Source of the DNA: Anaeroplasma bactoclasticum
GTDB taxonomy: Bacteria > Bacillota_I > Bacilli_A > Acholeplasmatales > Anaeroplasmataceae
NCBI GenBank assembly: GCA_023663825.1
Contig: JAMPGQ010000014.1
Coordinates: 1-37,669 of the forward strand
Length of the DNA: 37,669 nt
Direction of reading: 5' to 3'
The position numbers were made by a program, and so were the translations under genes. Below the pieces are notes generated by a model. It did not search any database and was not told where the DNA came from. It saw only the letters and a list, made by a program, of their open reading frames with translations. Positions 1 to 7,753 of the stretch are shown here, in pieces; the stretch's first letter is position 1; each line of letters begins with the position of its first letter.

Positions 1-2
1 CT

Positions 3-59
3 AAATTAGAGGTTTTTACTTCTAGAGGAATAAATTTATTTATTTCTTTTGTTCAATAA
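3..59 (+). CDS. C-terminal end of an unidentified gene (5' truncated)
   Basis: One frame is open from the window edge to a TAA at 57-59, giving an 18-residue tail that ends FISFVQ. It lies 53 bases upstream of the PASTA protein, where a Ser/Thr kinase or PP2C phosphatase gene would be expected by comparison with the Bacillus prpC-prkC-rsgA order. The tail is too short to show which, and no family motif is visible. That it is coding is inferred only from position and an uninterrupted frame. Confidence 0.35.
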   Translation, partial: KLEVFTSRGINLFISFVQ

Positions 60-112
60 GCGAAAAGGTTCATATTTTATTTTTTTTGTTAAATACTATA
101 AATGGTGATTGT

Positions 113-988
113 ATGAAGTTAACATTGAGGTTATGGCTTGTAACATTGGGTATTATTTTAGTGTGGCTTTATTTTTTGTTTATTTCACCTAAAATATTTA
201 ATAATCACATTGTGACTATACCAGATGTAGTCAATCTAAGTGAAGACGAAGCTATCGAGGAATTAAACAAGAAAAAAATAAAATATCAAATTACTTATCT
301 TGAAAGTCAAGAAGAGGTTGTCTTAAAAACTATACCTTATGCAGGAACAAGCATTAAGGCGGATTATGTAGTTTCCTTATATATAGGTAAGATTATGCCA
401 GCAGCCTATAAAAGCTATTTAGGTAGAGTGTATGAGGATCTAGCTTTTGAAATAGAGCTTATGTGCAATAATCATGGCTTGAAGTTAAAAATAGAATATG
501 AAGAAACAGATAGTACGATTAGTGGAGTTATTATTAAAGAGTCGCTTGTAGATGGATCGGTATTAAATCAAGGAGATGAGCTTTGTTTAACTTTATCTAC
601 AAATCATTCTACCTATATGCTACCAAACTTTGTAGGGCTCTCTATTGATGAGGCATTAGAGCTTATTGAAGAATATAATATTAAAGTCAATTTAACCTAT
701 ATGCCTACACCTATTGATGAGGATATTATTATCTTTCAATCTACGCCTGCAAATACGCTAATACAAAAGAATAATCCTTATGCTTTGGACTTATATATTT
801 CTAAAGGAGTTAAGCCAACAACTGTCGTTGATGTGGATTTTTTTATAGAGGTAATCCAAAATTTAGGTTATGAAATAAAGATAAATTATGTAAATTCTAA
901 TGATTTAAAAAATAAATTAGTTGCGTTTGAGGTTCAAAAGTTATATGATAGTAATGTAGTAAAATATATCCTTTGGATTACAAAATAG
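113..988 (+). CDS. membrane-anchored PASTA-repeat protein without kinase domain
   Basis: This 291-residue protein has a very short cytoplasmic N-terminus, one membrane segment (about residues 7-25) and an extracellular part built of PASTA-like repeats. Repeat 1 covers about 33-93 (starting TIPDVVNLSEDEA) and repeat 3 about 168-236 (starting LPNFVGLSIDEAL). The stretches between and after them look like degenerate repeats. PASTA domains bind peptidoglycan or muropeptides, and in PrkC/Stk1 kinases they follow a cytoplasmic kinase domain. Here no kinase precedes the membrane segment, although the neighbours rsgA and rpe are those of prkC. ATG 113 is chosen because GGTGAT (104-109) lies just upstream. 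The longer frame from TTG 86 would break the signal-anchor start. It may partner a kinase encoded upstream. Confidence 0.8.
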   Translation: MKLTLRLWLVTLGIILVWLYFLFISPKIFNNHIVTIPDVVNLSEDEAIEELNKKKIKYQITYLESQEEVVLKTIPYAGTSIKADYVVSLYIGKIMPAAYKSYLGRVYEDLAFEIELMCNNHGLKLKIEYEETDSTISGVIIKESLVDGSVLNQGDELCLTLSTNHSTYMLPNFVGLSIDEALELIEEYNIKVNLTYMPTPIDEDIIIFQSTPANTLIQKNNPYALDLYISKGVKPTTVVDVDFFIEVIQNLGYEIKINYVNSNDLKNKLVAFEVQKLYDSNVVKYILWITK

Positions 989-997
989 GAGAACTGG

Positions 998-1915
998 ATG
1001 CAAGGAAGAATCATTAATTTAAATGGCGGAAAATATCAGGTTGTATTAGAAAATCATACACTTGTTACGATACCAGCTAGAGGGAAATTTAGAAGTATAA
1101 AAACAGTTCAAGCAAACCCCAATAGCTTAAGCAAAAAAGAAATAGTAATGACTGTTAAAAATTCTCCTAAGGTTGGAGATTTAGTTACCGTATTAAATGA
1201 TCGTATTGATTCTATTTTAGAACGTAAAAATGAACTCATTCGACCTGATATTGCTAATGTAGATCAAATTCTCTTAGTATTTGCTGCCAAGGAACCAGAT
1301 TTTTCTTCCTATTTATTAGATCTGTTTATTGTAAATATTACAAAGAAGGATATTCATCCTATTATTGTTATTACAAAAATAGACAAACTTAAAGAAGAAG
1401 AGCTTTCCTTATTAAAGCATCAATTATCTTACTACGAAAGATTAGGATATGATGTTTTTTATGTTAATAGTAAAAGTGGTGAAGGAGTTGTAGAGGTTGC
1501 TAAGCATCTAGAGGGTAAGGTAACAGTTTTATCTGGTCAGACTGGTGCTGGAAAATCCACCCTCATTAACGCAATATTTCCGGATTTTGAACTTAAGACT
1601 CAAGAGATTAGTCAAGCTTTAGGTAGAGGAAAGCATACGACTAGAGAAACTACATTATATGCTTATAAAGATGGCTTTATTGGAGATACACCAGGTTTTT
1701 CTAAGCTAGATGTTTTAGGAATAAAAAAGAAGGAACTTTCTAATTTGTTTGTTGAATTTGGAGAGGAAACTTGCAGATTTAAAGATTGTTTACATCAAAA
1801 AAATGCTAAAAATTGTGGGGTTCACAAAGGTGTTCTAGAAGGAAGAATTTTGACTTCAAGACATGAGAATTATTTAAAAATGCTTATGCAAATTGAAAGG
1901 GAGGAAAGAAGATAA
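998..1915 (+). CDS. rsgA: ribosome small-subunit-dependent GTPase RsgA
   Basis: RsgA (YloQ/CpgA/YjeQ) is a GTPase that acts in late maturation of the 30S subunit. The 305-residue protein shows the circularly permuted motif order typical of the family: an N-terminal OB-fold region, then ITKIDK (G4), then the P-loop GQTGAGKS at 180-187, then GDTPGF (G3). A C-terminal zinc site follows, with Cys, Cys, His and Cys in CRFKDCLH and the nearby NCGVH. GGAGAA precedes ATG 998 by 7 bases. The gene is 9 bases after the PASTA gene, and its stop shares one base with the rpe start (TAATG), so translational coupling in one operon is likely. This is the same order as in B. subtilis. Confidence 0.97.
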   Translation: MQGRIINLNGGKYQVVLENHTLVTIPARGKFRSIKTVQANPNSLSKKEIVMTVKNSPKVGDLVTVLNDRIDSILERKNELIRPDIANVDQILLVFAAKEPDFSSYLLDLFIVNITKKDIHPIIVITKIDKLKEEELSLLKHQLSYYERLGYDVFYVNSKSGEGVVEVAKHLEGKVTVLSGQTGAGKSTLINAIFPDFELKTQEISQALGRGKHTTRETTLYAYKDGFIGDTPGFSKLDVLGIKKKELSNLFVEFGEETCRFKDCLHQKNAKNCGVHKGVLEGRILTSRHENYLKMLMQIEREERR

Positions 1916-2556
1916 TGGAGATCTCTTTATCTATTTTAAACATAAATTATAACCGTATTGAAGATGAATTAAAAAAATATAAAAATGAAATAAAAATTCT
2001 TCACCTAGATATAATGGATGGACACTTTGTTCCAAACATTAGCTTTGGATCTGCTGTAGTAAAATCCATTCATAAGGAAAACAATTTTATTTATGATACA
2101 CATTTGATGATTTCTGACCCTATGAAATATATAAAAGATTTTGTAGATGCTGGAAGTGATTATATCACTTTTCACTTAGAAGCAGTAAGTAATGTTAATG
2201 AAGTAATAGATTATATTCATGACTTCGGTGTAAAGGCAGGACTAGCTATTAAGCCAAATACAAAGGTAGAAGAGGTACTTCCTTATTTATCTAAATTAGA
2301 TTTAGTTTTAATTATGTCCGTTGAACCAGGCTTTGGTGGACAGAAGTTTATGGAAAGTTCTATAGAAAAGGCAATTAAACTAAAACAACAGAAAGAAGAA
2401 AATAAGTATTCTTACCTAATCAGCATAGATGGTGGAATTAATAATGAAACCATTCAAAGAGTGGAACCTTATCTTGATTTGGCTGTAGTAGGTTCCTATA
2501 TAACGGCTTCTAAAAATCCATTAGAAAATATTAAACTTCTTAAGCATAATTTATAA
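1915..2556 (+). CDS. rpe: ribulose-phosphate 3-epimerase
   Basis: Rpe interconverts D-ribulose 5-phosphate and D-xylulose 5-phosphate in the cytosolic pentose phosphate pathway. At 213 residues it has the family's usual length. Recognisable blocks are SLSIL near the N-terminus, HLDIMDGHFVPNISFG (about residues 32-47, with metal and catalytic residues), THLMI, the VEPGFGGQKF loop and the phosphate-binding SIDGGIN near 171. The start is fixed by a GGGAGG Shine-Dalgarno and the one-base overlap with rsgA. It is the last housekeeping gene before spoVM and the terminator at 2676. Confidence 0.97.
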   Translation: MEISLSILNINYNRIEDELKKYKNEIKILHLDIMDGHFVPNISFGSAVVKSIHKENNFIYDTHLMISDPMKYIKDFVDAGSDYITFHLEAVSNVNEVIDYIHDFGVKAGLAIKPNTKVEEVLPYLSKLDLVLIMSVEPGFGGQKFMESSIEKAIKLKQQKEENKYSYLISIDGGINNETIQRVEPYLDLAVVGSYITASKNPLENIKLLKHNL

Positions 2557-2573
2557 GCAATTGACATAAGGTA
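2544..2573 (+). promoter_or_regulatory. possible SigE/SigK-type promoter for spoVM
   Basis: CATAAGGTA at 2565-2573 fits the sporulation sigma E/K -10 pattern CATANNNTA. GCATAAT at 2544-2550 lies 14 bases upstream, compatible with a sigma E -35. B. subtilis spoVM is transcribed by sigma E. TATACT at 2572-2577 could also serve a vegetative promoter. The match is by eye, and the motif is short in AT-rich DNA. Confidence 0.35.
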
Positions 2574-2590
2574 TACTAAAGGTGATACCC

Positions 2591-2662
2591 ATTAGAATCA
2601 TTATTATTAAACTCCCTAATTTCTTAGTGAAATTCTTGAGCTTATTTTCAAGAAAAAAATAA
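2591..2662 (+). CDS. spoVM: SpoVM-like spore coat anchoring peptide (apparent ATT start)
   Basis: This is a 23-codon ORF with one amphipathic helix, reading (M)RIIIIKLPNFLVKFLSLF then SRKK. SpoVM of B. subtilis is 26 residues (beginning MKFYTIKLPKFL) and marks the curved forespore membrane for coat assembly. Here K7-L8-P9 and F11-L12 fall at the same positions when ATT 2591 is taken as the start. GGTGAT (2581-2586) sits 4 bases before that ATT, the same spacing as in front of other starts in this window. The only other in-frame candidate is GTG 2582, which would add three residues and have a poor Shine-Dalgarno. The location directly after rpe and before rpmB is that of B. subtilis spoVM. Family identity is inferred from pattern and synteny. 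Confidence 0.78.
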   Translation: MRIIIIKLPNFLVKFLSLFSRKK

Positions 2663-2675
2663 ATAATTGTAAAAA

Positions 2676-2710
2676 AAATAGAAATCACTAAAAAGATTTC
2701 TATTTTTTTT
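2676..2710 (+). terminator. intrinsic terminator after spoVM
   Basis: An 11-bp perfect stem (2676-2686 with 2695-2705), an 8-base loop and a T tract to 2710. It closes the rsgA-rpe-spoVM unit before the metal-resistance promoter. Confidence 0.85.
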
Positions 2711-2729
2711 AGTTTTTTTGAAAAAACAC

Positions 2730-2787
2730 TTGACAGTTGAGCGGTCACTCAACTATAATATAGATAGTTGAACAATCATTCAACTAT
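2730..2787 (+). promoter_or_regulatory. metal-regulated promoter with two ArsR-type operators
   Basis: TTGACA (2730-2735) and TATAAT (2754-2759) are separated by 18 bases. The spacer is itself an inverted repeat (2736-2753: GTTGAG, 6 bases, CTCAAC). A second palindrome follows at 2764-2787 (ATAGTTGAA, 6 bases, TTCAACTAT). Both resemble the TGAA-N6-TTCA type operators of SmtB/CzrA/CadC. Bound repressor would cover the spacer and the transcription start, so metal-free repression of the whole arsR-HMA-ATPase unit is expected. Confidence 0.85.
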
Positions 2788-2803
2788 TAAAGAGGTGAAG
2801 AAA

Positions 2804-3178
2804 ATGAAAGATTTTATAGATTGTGAAATTGACCATCCACATAATGAACTGATTCAAGAGGTTAAATCCTTAATGCCGAAAGAAGAACATCTATATGATG
2901 TTGCAGAACTTTTCAAAGTGTTTGGTGATTCTACAAGAACAAGAATTCTTGCTGCGCTATTTAATCATGAACTTTGCGTGTGTGATATTTGTAAAGTTGT
3001 AGAAATGACAAAATCTGCAGTTTCTCATCAATTAAAGGTTTTAAGAGACTTTAATTTGGTAAAATATCGTAAGCAAGGCAAGGAAGTATTTTATTCCTTG
3101 GCTGATGAGCATGTATTTTTGATTTATGAAAAGGCTCTTGAGCATATATTAGAAAAAAAGGAAGGTATGGAAGAATGA
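2804..3178 (+). CDS. ArsR/SmtB-family metal-sensing repressor (CadC/CzrA type)
   Basis: A 124-residue winged-helix repressor that should leave DNA on binding Zn, Cd or a related ion. Two metal sites can be traced. The ELCVCDIC segment in the recognition region resembles the alpha3 Cys pair of CadC. Near the C-terminus, D-x-H, ten residues, H-x2-E (in ADEHVFL ... EHILE) matches the alpha5 Zn site of CadC. The N-terminal arm has Cys7 but His11 where CadC has a second Cys. ATG 2804 is chosen over the upstream in-frame ATG 2768 because AGAGGTG (2791-2797) precedes it and the upstream codons lie inside the operator. It overlaps the next gene by 4 bases. The inducing metal is not known. Confidence 0.9.
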   Translation: MKDFIDCEIDHPHNELIQEVKSLMPKEEHLYDVAELFKVFGDSTRTRILAALFNHELCVCDICKVVEMTKSAVSHQLKVLRDFNLVKYRKQGKEVFYSLADEHVFLIYEKALEHILEKKEGMEE

Positions 3179-3393
3179 AAAAAGTATTTAAGTTAGTAGA
3201 TTTAGATTGCGCTAATTGTGCAGCTAAAATGGAAAGAAGTATTTTAAAGATTAAAGGCGTACAATCTGCAAATGTTAGTTTCATGGCACAAAAACTAACA
3301 ATAGAAGCACCAGATGATGAATTTGAAACCATCATGGATGAAGTTGTCCGTGTGTGCAAAAAGGTTGAACCTGATTGCATTATAAAAAGATAA
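3175..3393 (+). CDS. free-standing heavy-metal-associated (HMA) domain protein
   Basis: This 72-residue single-domain protein has the HMA/CopZ fold pattern. Metal-binding Cys12 and Cys15 lie in LDCANCAAKME, and a KGVQSANVSF beta-strand region follows. Such domains bind Cu(I), Zn(II) or Cd(II) and pass them to P-type ATPases. In most ZntA/CadA pumps one or more copies are fused to the ATPase N-terminus. Here the downstream ATPase lacks it and this gene supplies it separately. ATG 3175 overlaps the repressor stop (ATGA). A CCTGATTGC cysteine near the C-terminus could add a ligand. The role as chaperone for the adjacent pump is inferred. Confidence 0.9.
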   Translation: MKKVFKLVDLDCANCAAKMERSILKIKGVQSANVSFMAQKLTIEAPDDEFETIMDEVVRVCKKVEPDCIIKR

Positions 3394-3417
3394 TGTGTGA
3401 ATAAAGAATACCTACTG

Positions 3418-3453
3418 AAAGCATGTTAATAGAAATATTATGTGCAATGCTTT
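3418..3453 (+). other. weak hairpin between HMA gene and ATPase gene
   Basis: AAAGCAT (3418-3424) can pair with ATGCTTT (3447-3453) across a 22-base loop, with a short T run after it. It lies in the 94-base gap before the ATPase and could attenuate readthrough or tune stoichiometry. The long loop makes it a weak prediction. Confidence 0.3.
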
Positions 3454-3487
3454 TTGTTTATTTATTTTAAAGATTGGAAGGGATAAT

Positions 3488-5392
3488 ATGACTAGAAGAC
3501 AAAAACGAAATCTAATTAGAATTTGTATTACTATAGTTTTATTTATCATCTTATTTACAGTAGATCATATCATTCACTTAGATACTGTTATACCAAATGA
3601 GAGACTAGGATGGATATTTCCAGCATGTCTTTATCTTGTATTATATTTGGTTATTGCCTATGATGTTTTATGGAAGGCAATTAGAAATATATGTCATGGA
3701 CAGGTATTTGACGAAAATTTTTTGATGTGTGTTGCAAGCATTGGAGCCTTTTGTCTTGGTATAGTTAGGGGAGTAACTAGACAGAAAATAGAAGGTTTTG
3801 ATGAGGCAGTGGCGGTAATTTTATTTTATCAGGTGGGAGAATTTTTCCAAGGCTATGCTGTTGGTAAATCTCGAAAATCTATTTCTAGTTTAATGGATAT
3901 ACGTCCTGATTTTGCGAATGTATTAAGAGATGGAAAAATTGAAACTGTTGAACCAGATGAGGTAGAACTAGAAGAAATTATTGTTGTTAAGCCTGGAGAA
4001 AGAGTTCCGTTAGATGGAATTATCCTAAATGGTTCATCTACACTTGATACAAAAGCCTTAACTGGAGAATCATTGCCAAGAGAGGTTCAAAAGGGTGATG
4101 AAATTATAAGTGGTTGTGTAAATCTCACTCAAACGCTTCAAATACAAGTCAAAAAGGCATTTTATGATTCAACCGTATCCAAAATATTAGATTTAGTAGA
4201 AAACGCCTCTAGCCAAAAATCTAAAGCCGAAAACTTTATAACAAAATTTGCAAAGTATTATACACCAATAGTTGTTATTCTTGCAGTGCTTTTAGCATTG
4301 ATTCCAGGTTTGATTACAAAAGAATATACAGAGTGGATTTATAGAGCGTTAAACTTCTTAGTTGTTTCTTGCCCTTGTGCATTGGTGATTTCCATTCCTC
4401 TTTCCTTCTTCGCAGGAATTGGGGTAGCCTCTAAACTAGGTATTTTAATTAAAGGGTCTAACTATTTAGAAAAATTCAATAAGGTAAATACTTTTGTTTT
4501 TGATAAAACAGGAACCTTAACCAAAGGAAACTTTGCAGTTACTTTAGTTTTGCCTGAGAATAAAAGAGAAGAAATATTAGAACTTGCTGCAATTGCTGAA
4601 GGTTCTTCAAACCATCCAATTGCTAAAAGTATTTTAGATATTGTTGGGAAAGTACCAGAAACAGGATATACATTAACAGATGTAGCAGGTCATGGAATTA
4701 TAGCAGTAAAAGAGGACATAAGCATTTACTGTGGCAATGAAAAATTGATGGAATCTAGTGGCATAGAGTATCAAAAGGTAGAACATATAGGAACAGTTGT
4801 TTATATAGCAAAGAATAAAGAATTTATTGGTTCCATTTTAATTAGTGATGAAATTAAGGAAGAAGCTCCTAAAGTGATAAAATCCTTAAATGATATGGGA
4901 AATGAAACTATTATGCTTACTGGCGATAACGAAGCTATCGCTAAAGAGGTAGCTTCTAAATTAGGTGTCACCTCCTATAAGGCATCCTTACTCCCTCAAA
5001 ACAAGGTAGAAGAGGTTGAAAATCTATTATCGAAGAAAAAGGATAAGGAGTATTTATCCTTTGTTGGAGATGGAATCAATGACGCCCCAGTATTGATGCG
5101 TTCTGATATTGGTATATCTATGGGTGGAGTTGGATCTGATGCAGCTATAGAGGCATCTGACATTGTTTTAATGAAGGATGATTTAAAGGGAATAGGGTTG
5201 GCTAAGAAAATAGCTAAAAAGACGATGCGTATTGTATTTGAAAATATTATTTTTGCGTTAGGTATTAAAATTCTTGTTTTAATCCTTTCAGCCCTCGGTT
5301 ATAGTAATATGTGGCTTGGTGTGTTTGCAGATGTAGGTGTTGCAATATTAGCCATCTTAAACGCAATGCGTTGTTCTAGCATAAAAGAATAG
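3488..5392 (+). CDS. heavy-metal translocating P-type ATPase (Zn/Cd/Pb type)
   Basis: A P1B-type efflux pump of 634 residues in the cytoplasmic membrane. The actuator motif LTGES, the ion-binding CPC at 295-297 (VVSCPCALV), phosphorylated Asp339 in FDKTGTLTKG, the HP-locus SSNHPIAKS and the hinge VGDGINDAP are all present. The last membrane helix has the Asp of FADVGVA that is typical of ZntA/CadA rather than copper pumps. No N-terminal HMA domain is present, only a basic stretch before the first helix. ATG 3488 is preferred over an upstream in-frame ATG (3440) because GGAAGGG (3476-3482) lies 5 bases before it. With the repressor and HMA gene it forms a metal-resistance operon. The substrate is inferred. 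Confidence 0.95.
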   Translation: MTRRQKRNLIRICITIVLFIILFTVDHIIHLDTVIPNERLGWIFPACLYLVLYLVIAYDVLWKAIRNICHGQVFDENFLMCVASIGAFCLGIVRGVTRQKIEGFDEAVAVILFYQVGEFFQGYAVGKSRKSISSLMDIRPDFANVLRDGKIETVEPDEVELEEIIVVKPGERVPLDGIILNGSSTLDTKALTGESLPREVQKGDEIISGCVNLTQTLQIQVKKAFYDSTVSKILDLVENASSQKSKAENFITKFAKYYTPIVVILAVLLALIPGLITKEYTEWIYRALNFLVVSCPCALVISIPLSFFAGIGVASKLGILIKGSNYLEKFNKVNTFVFDKTGTLTKGNFAVTLVLPENKREEILELAAIAEGSSNHPIAKSILDIVGKVPETGYTLTDVAGHGIIAVKEDISIYCGNEKLMESSGIEYQKVEHIGTVVYIAKNKEFIGSILISDEIKEEAPKVIKSLNDMGNETIMLTGDNEAIAKEVASKLGVTSYKASLLPQNKVEEVENLLSKKKDKEYLSFVGDGINDAPVLMRSDIGISMGGVGSDAAIEASDIVLMKDDLKGIGLAKKIAKKTMRIVFENIIFALGIKILVLILSALGYSNMWLGVFADVGVAILAILNAMRCSSIKE

Positions 5393-5426
5393 AATCTAAA
5401 AGGCTTATATAAAGCCGTATTCTTTT
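5383..5426 (+). terminator. terminator after the P-type ATPase
   Basis: The outer stem AAAAGAATA (5383-5391) pairs with TATTCTTTT (5418-5426), with an inner GGCTT/AAGCC helix (5402-5416) and a short T-rich tail. It begins inside the last codons of the ATPase. Confidence 0.6.
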
Positions 5427-5490
5427 ATTTATACTAAAAAAATTTAAAAAATTCTTTTGATATTCGTTATATTAAGTGAGGTGGGGAAAA

Positions 5491-5988
5491 GTGGACTTAG
5501 AAAAAGAAGTAGAAAAATATAAACAAGGGAATCAACAATCCTTTGAAAAAATCTATAATGAAACAAAAGCGTTAGTTCGATTTGCAATCTATTCAAAAAT
5601 TCCAAATCGTTTTATCGTTGAAGATTTAATTCAAGATACCTATGTTAAAGTCAATCAAATGATTTCTAATTATCAAGCAAAAAACTTTCGTTCTTGGATT
5701 TATATAATAGCTAAGAATACAGCGCTAGATTATTTAAAAAAGAAAAAAGAATCTAGTATGGATGACTTAGATGTTTTACCTGATATGAAAAGTACACATC
5801 CCTATTTGTATTACGCAATTCGCCACCTTGAAGAAATAGAACGTGAGGTTTTCTTGATGAAGGTTTTGTGTGGCCACACAACGAAAAAAATTTCTGAAAT
5901 TTTAAATCTTAAACCTTCTAAAGTTAACGAGCACTACTATTTAGCTAAACAAAAATTAAGAAAATGTCTAGAGGATGAAGAACTATGA
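5491..5988 (+). CDS. ECF-type RNA polymerase sigma factor
   Basis: This 165-residue sigma-70 family protein has only regions 2 and 4. Region 2 includes VEDLIQDTYVKV and RSWIYIIAKNTALDYL (about residues 46-93). Region 4 is REVFLMKVLCGHTTKKISEI followed by a recognition helix near KPSKVNEHYYLAKQKL. GTG 5491 is chosen because GAGGTGGGG (5479-5487) is just upstream; GTG 5476 would place the Shine-Dalgarno inside the gene. It overlaps the following membrane beta-propeller gene by 4 bases, the usual arrangement for a sigma factor and its anti-sigma factor. The upstream gap (5427-5478) shows no clear ECF-type -35, so autoregulation is only a guess. Confidence 0.92.
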   Translation: MDLEKEVEKYKQGNQQSFEKIYNETKALVRFAIYSKIPNRFIVEDLIQDTYVKVNQMISNYQAKNFRSWIYIIAKNTALDYLKKKKESSMDDLDVLPDMKSTHPYLYYAIRHLEEIEREVFLMKVLCGHTTKKISEILNLKPSKVNEHYYLAKQKLRKCLEDEEL

Positions 5989-7733
5989 AATTAAGAGATT
6001 ATAAAAAGAATTTAAAAAATGAATATCAAAATACTTTTAAGGAAAAAAAACTTAAGCATGAGTTTCATTTTAAATTACGCTATGCCTTTTTAACTGCTTT
6101 TGGAGTTTTATTTGTTGCACTATTGATTGAGCATATTTGGGTGTTTAACTATAATAAAGGAGTAGAAAAGCATAATCAAGCTATTTCAAATCGGGTAGAG
6201 CTAGCGAATTCTTCCGAGCTTTACACAATTGATAATCCAAAAGAGTATAATCAAGTTGTATCTACCTACAAAAATAAATATGTTTATCAAAGAGAAAAAA
6301 CCTCTATTTTGACTAACTTATTTACCTTTCAGTTTATAGGATGTTCATCATCTAATGATAAGAATGCAGCGTCTGATGTATTTGGACCTACTATAAATGA
6401 AACGGGAAATTCTAGTAACAATTCATATCAAACTAACATTCAAGTAAATGGTATAGATGAAGCTGATGTTGCTAAATGTGATGGGAAATACATTTATTAT
6501 ATTTATTCTTATTATCTCTACATTTATGAGATCAAGAATGAAACAATCATAACAAATGTTTCTGATGAGGGCTTTGAACTATATATTTATGATAATCAAA
6601 TCATTTCTGTTGGCAATAAAAAAACAACGCTTTATGAATTGAATCAGAATATATTAGAAGTAAAAGAACAAATTACATATGAAAGATATTTAACTTCAAG
6701 ACTGATTGAAAATAAACTATATTTAGCATATGCAAATTATGCGAATGAAAAGAATATTTCCTATGAGAAATGCTATTATGATACCTGCAGTAATCCCTCT
6801 TATTTATATTGTCTTTCATGTATTGATTTAGATAAAAAAGATCATAAAGAAACACAATTGCTCTCCTCTTATGAAACAATACTTTATGCTTCTAATAAAT
6901 CCTTTTATTTCGCATCAAATAATTCTACCTTTACTTCTATTTCTATATTCAATTATGATTTAGAACCAGTAGGGGTTGCTTGTGTAAATGGGGTAGTGTT
7001 GAATCAATTTTCTATGGATGAATATGATGGAAACTTTAGGGTAGTATCTACAGATACGACTAAAAATGCAGAAGAATTAAATGCAATTACAATCTTTAGA
7101 CAATCTGATTTGGAAAAGATAGGCTACTTAAACCAAGGCATTGGTAAAGAAAGACAGACTGTGAAATCTGTTCGATTTGATGGAGACACATGCTATGTTG
7201 TAACCTATGAAAATACAGATCCTCTTTATGAGATAGATTGCTCAAACCCGGAAAATCCAGTGATTGTTTCTGCATATGAAGCACCAGGCTATTCTAATTA
7301 TCTACATACTTTTAAAATAAAAGATAAAGAATATGTAGTGGGATTAGGTTTCACTGATTCTAGAGTAAGTACTAAAATATCTGTCTATGAAAAAACAGAA
7401 GGAACGAGCCAAATTGGTAAAGATTTCATTTTAGCTTATAGTGAGTTTTATAGTAAAGCAGATTATTATAATAGTTTAATAGATTTAGGAATGTTTTCTA
7501 ATCATAAGGCATTATTTATCTATAATGATGAATCATTCTTATATCTAGGTGCCATGGTTGCTTATGATGCTTATTTGATATTTAAAATTGATGTTGAATC
7601 AGAAAATGTAGTTACAATTTATAAGGAATTCAAGCTTCAGGCAGAAAAATTTAATTTTTCTAGAGTATTCTTGGTTGATAACAAAATTTATCTTACGGAA
7701 TGTGATAAAGTTATAGTAGATAACTTTTCATAA
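5985..7733 (+). CDS. membrane-anchored beta-propeller protein, putative anti-sigma factor/sensor
   Basis: A 582-residue protein with a basic cytoplasmic N-terminus (1-30), one membrane helix (about 32-53) and a large extracytoplasmic domain. The QVNGIDEADVAKCDGKYIYY region (from about residue 153) is the signature of the secreted beta-propeller family Pfam PF09826. Repeated blade-like strands run to the C-terminus (for example TCYVVTYENTDPLYEIDCS). The gene overlaps the ECF sigma gene by 4 bases and shares its operon with a lipoprotein. The short N-terminal tail has no recognisable zinc anti-sigma motif (HxxxCxxC). It is therefore proposed as a sigma-binding anchor by position only, with the propeller as ligand sensor. 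Confidence 0.75.
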   Translation: MKLRDYKKNLKNEYQNTFKEKKLKHEFHFKLRYAFLTAFGVLFVALLIEHIWVFNYNKGVEKHNQAISNRVELANSSELYTIDNPKEYNQVVSTYKNKYVYQREKTSILTNLFTFQFIGCSSSNDKNAASDVFGPTINETGNSSNNSYQTNIQVNGIDEADVAKCDGKYIYYIYSYYLYIYEIKNETIITNVSDEGFELYIYDNQIISVGNKKTTLYELNQNILEVKEQITYERYLTSRLIENKLYLAYANYANEKNISYEKCYYDTCSNPSYLYCLSCIDLDKKDHKETQLLSSYETILYASNKSFYFASNNSTFTSISIFNYDLEPVGVACVNGVVLNQFSMDEYDGNFRVVSTDTTKNAEELNAITIFRQSDLEKIGYLNQGIGKERQTVKSVRFDGDTCYVVTYENTDPLYEIDCSNPENPVIVSAYEAPGYSNYLHTFKIKDKEYVVGLGFTDSRVSTKISVYEKTEGTSQIGKDFILAYSEFYSKADYYNSLIDLGMFSNHKALFIYNDESFLYLGAMVAYDAYLIFKIDVESENVVTIYKEFKLQAEKFNFSRVFLVDNKIYLTECDKVIVDNFS

Positions 7734-7753
7734 AAGAAAGGTAGGGAAAGGCT

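Noticed and set aside
2561-2577. TTGACA followed by TATACT upstream of spoVM as a vegetative promoter
   Set aside because: The two boxes are only 5 bases apart, far from the required 16-18.
2551-2748. 65-codon minus-strand frame between rpe and the metal operon
   Set aside because: It runs through the spoVM frame, the terminator and the operator region on the opposite strand; its composition simply reflects the T-rich sequence.
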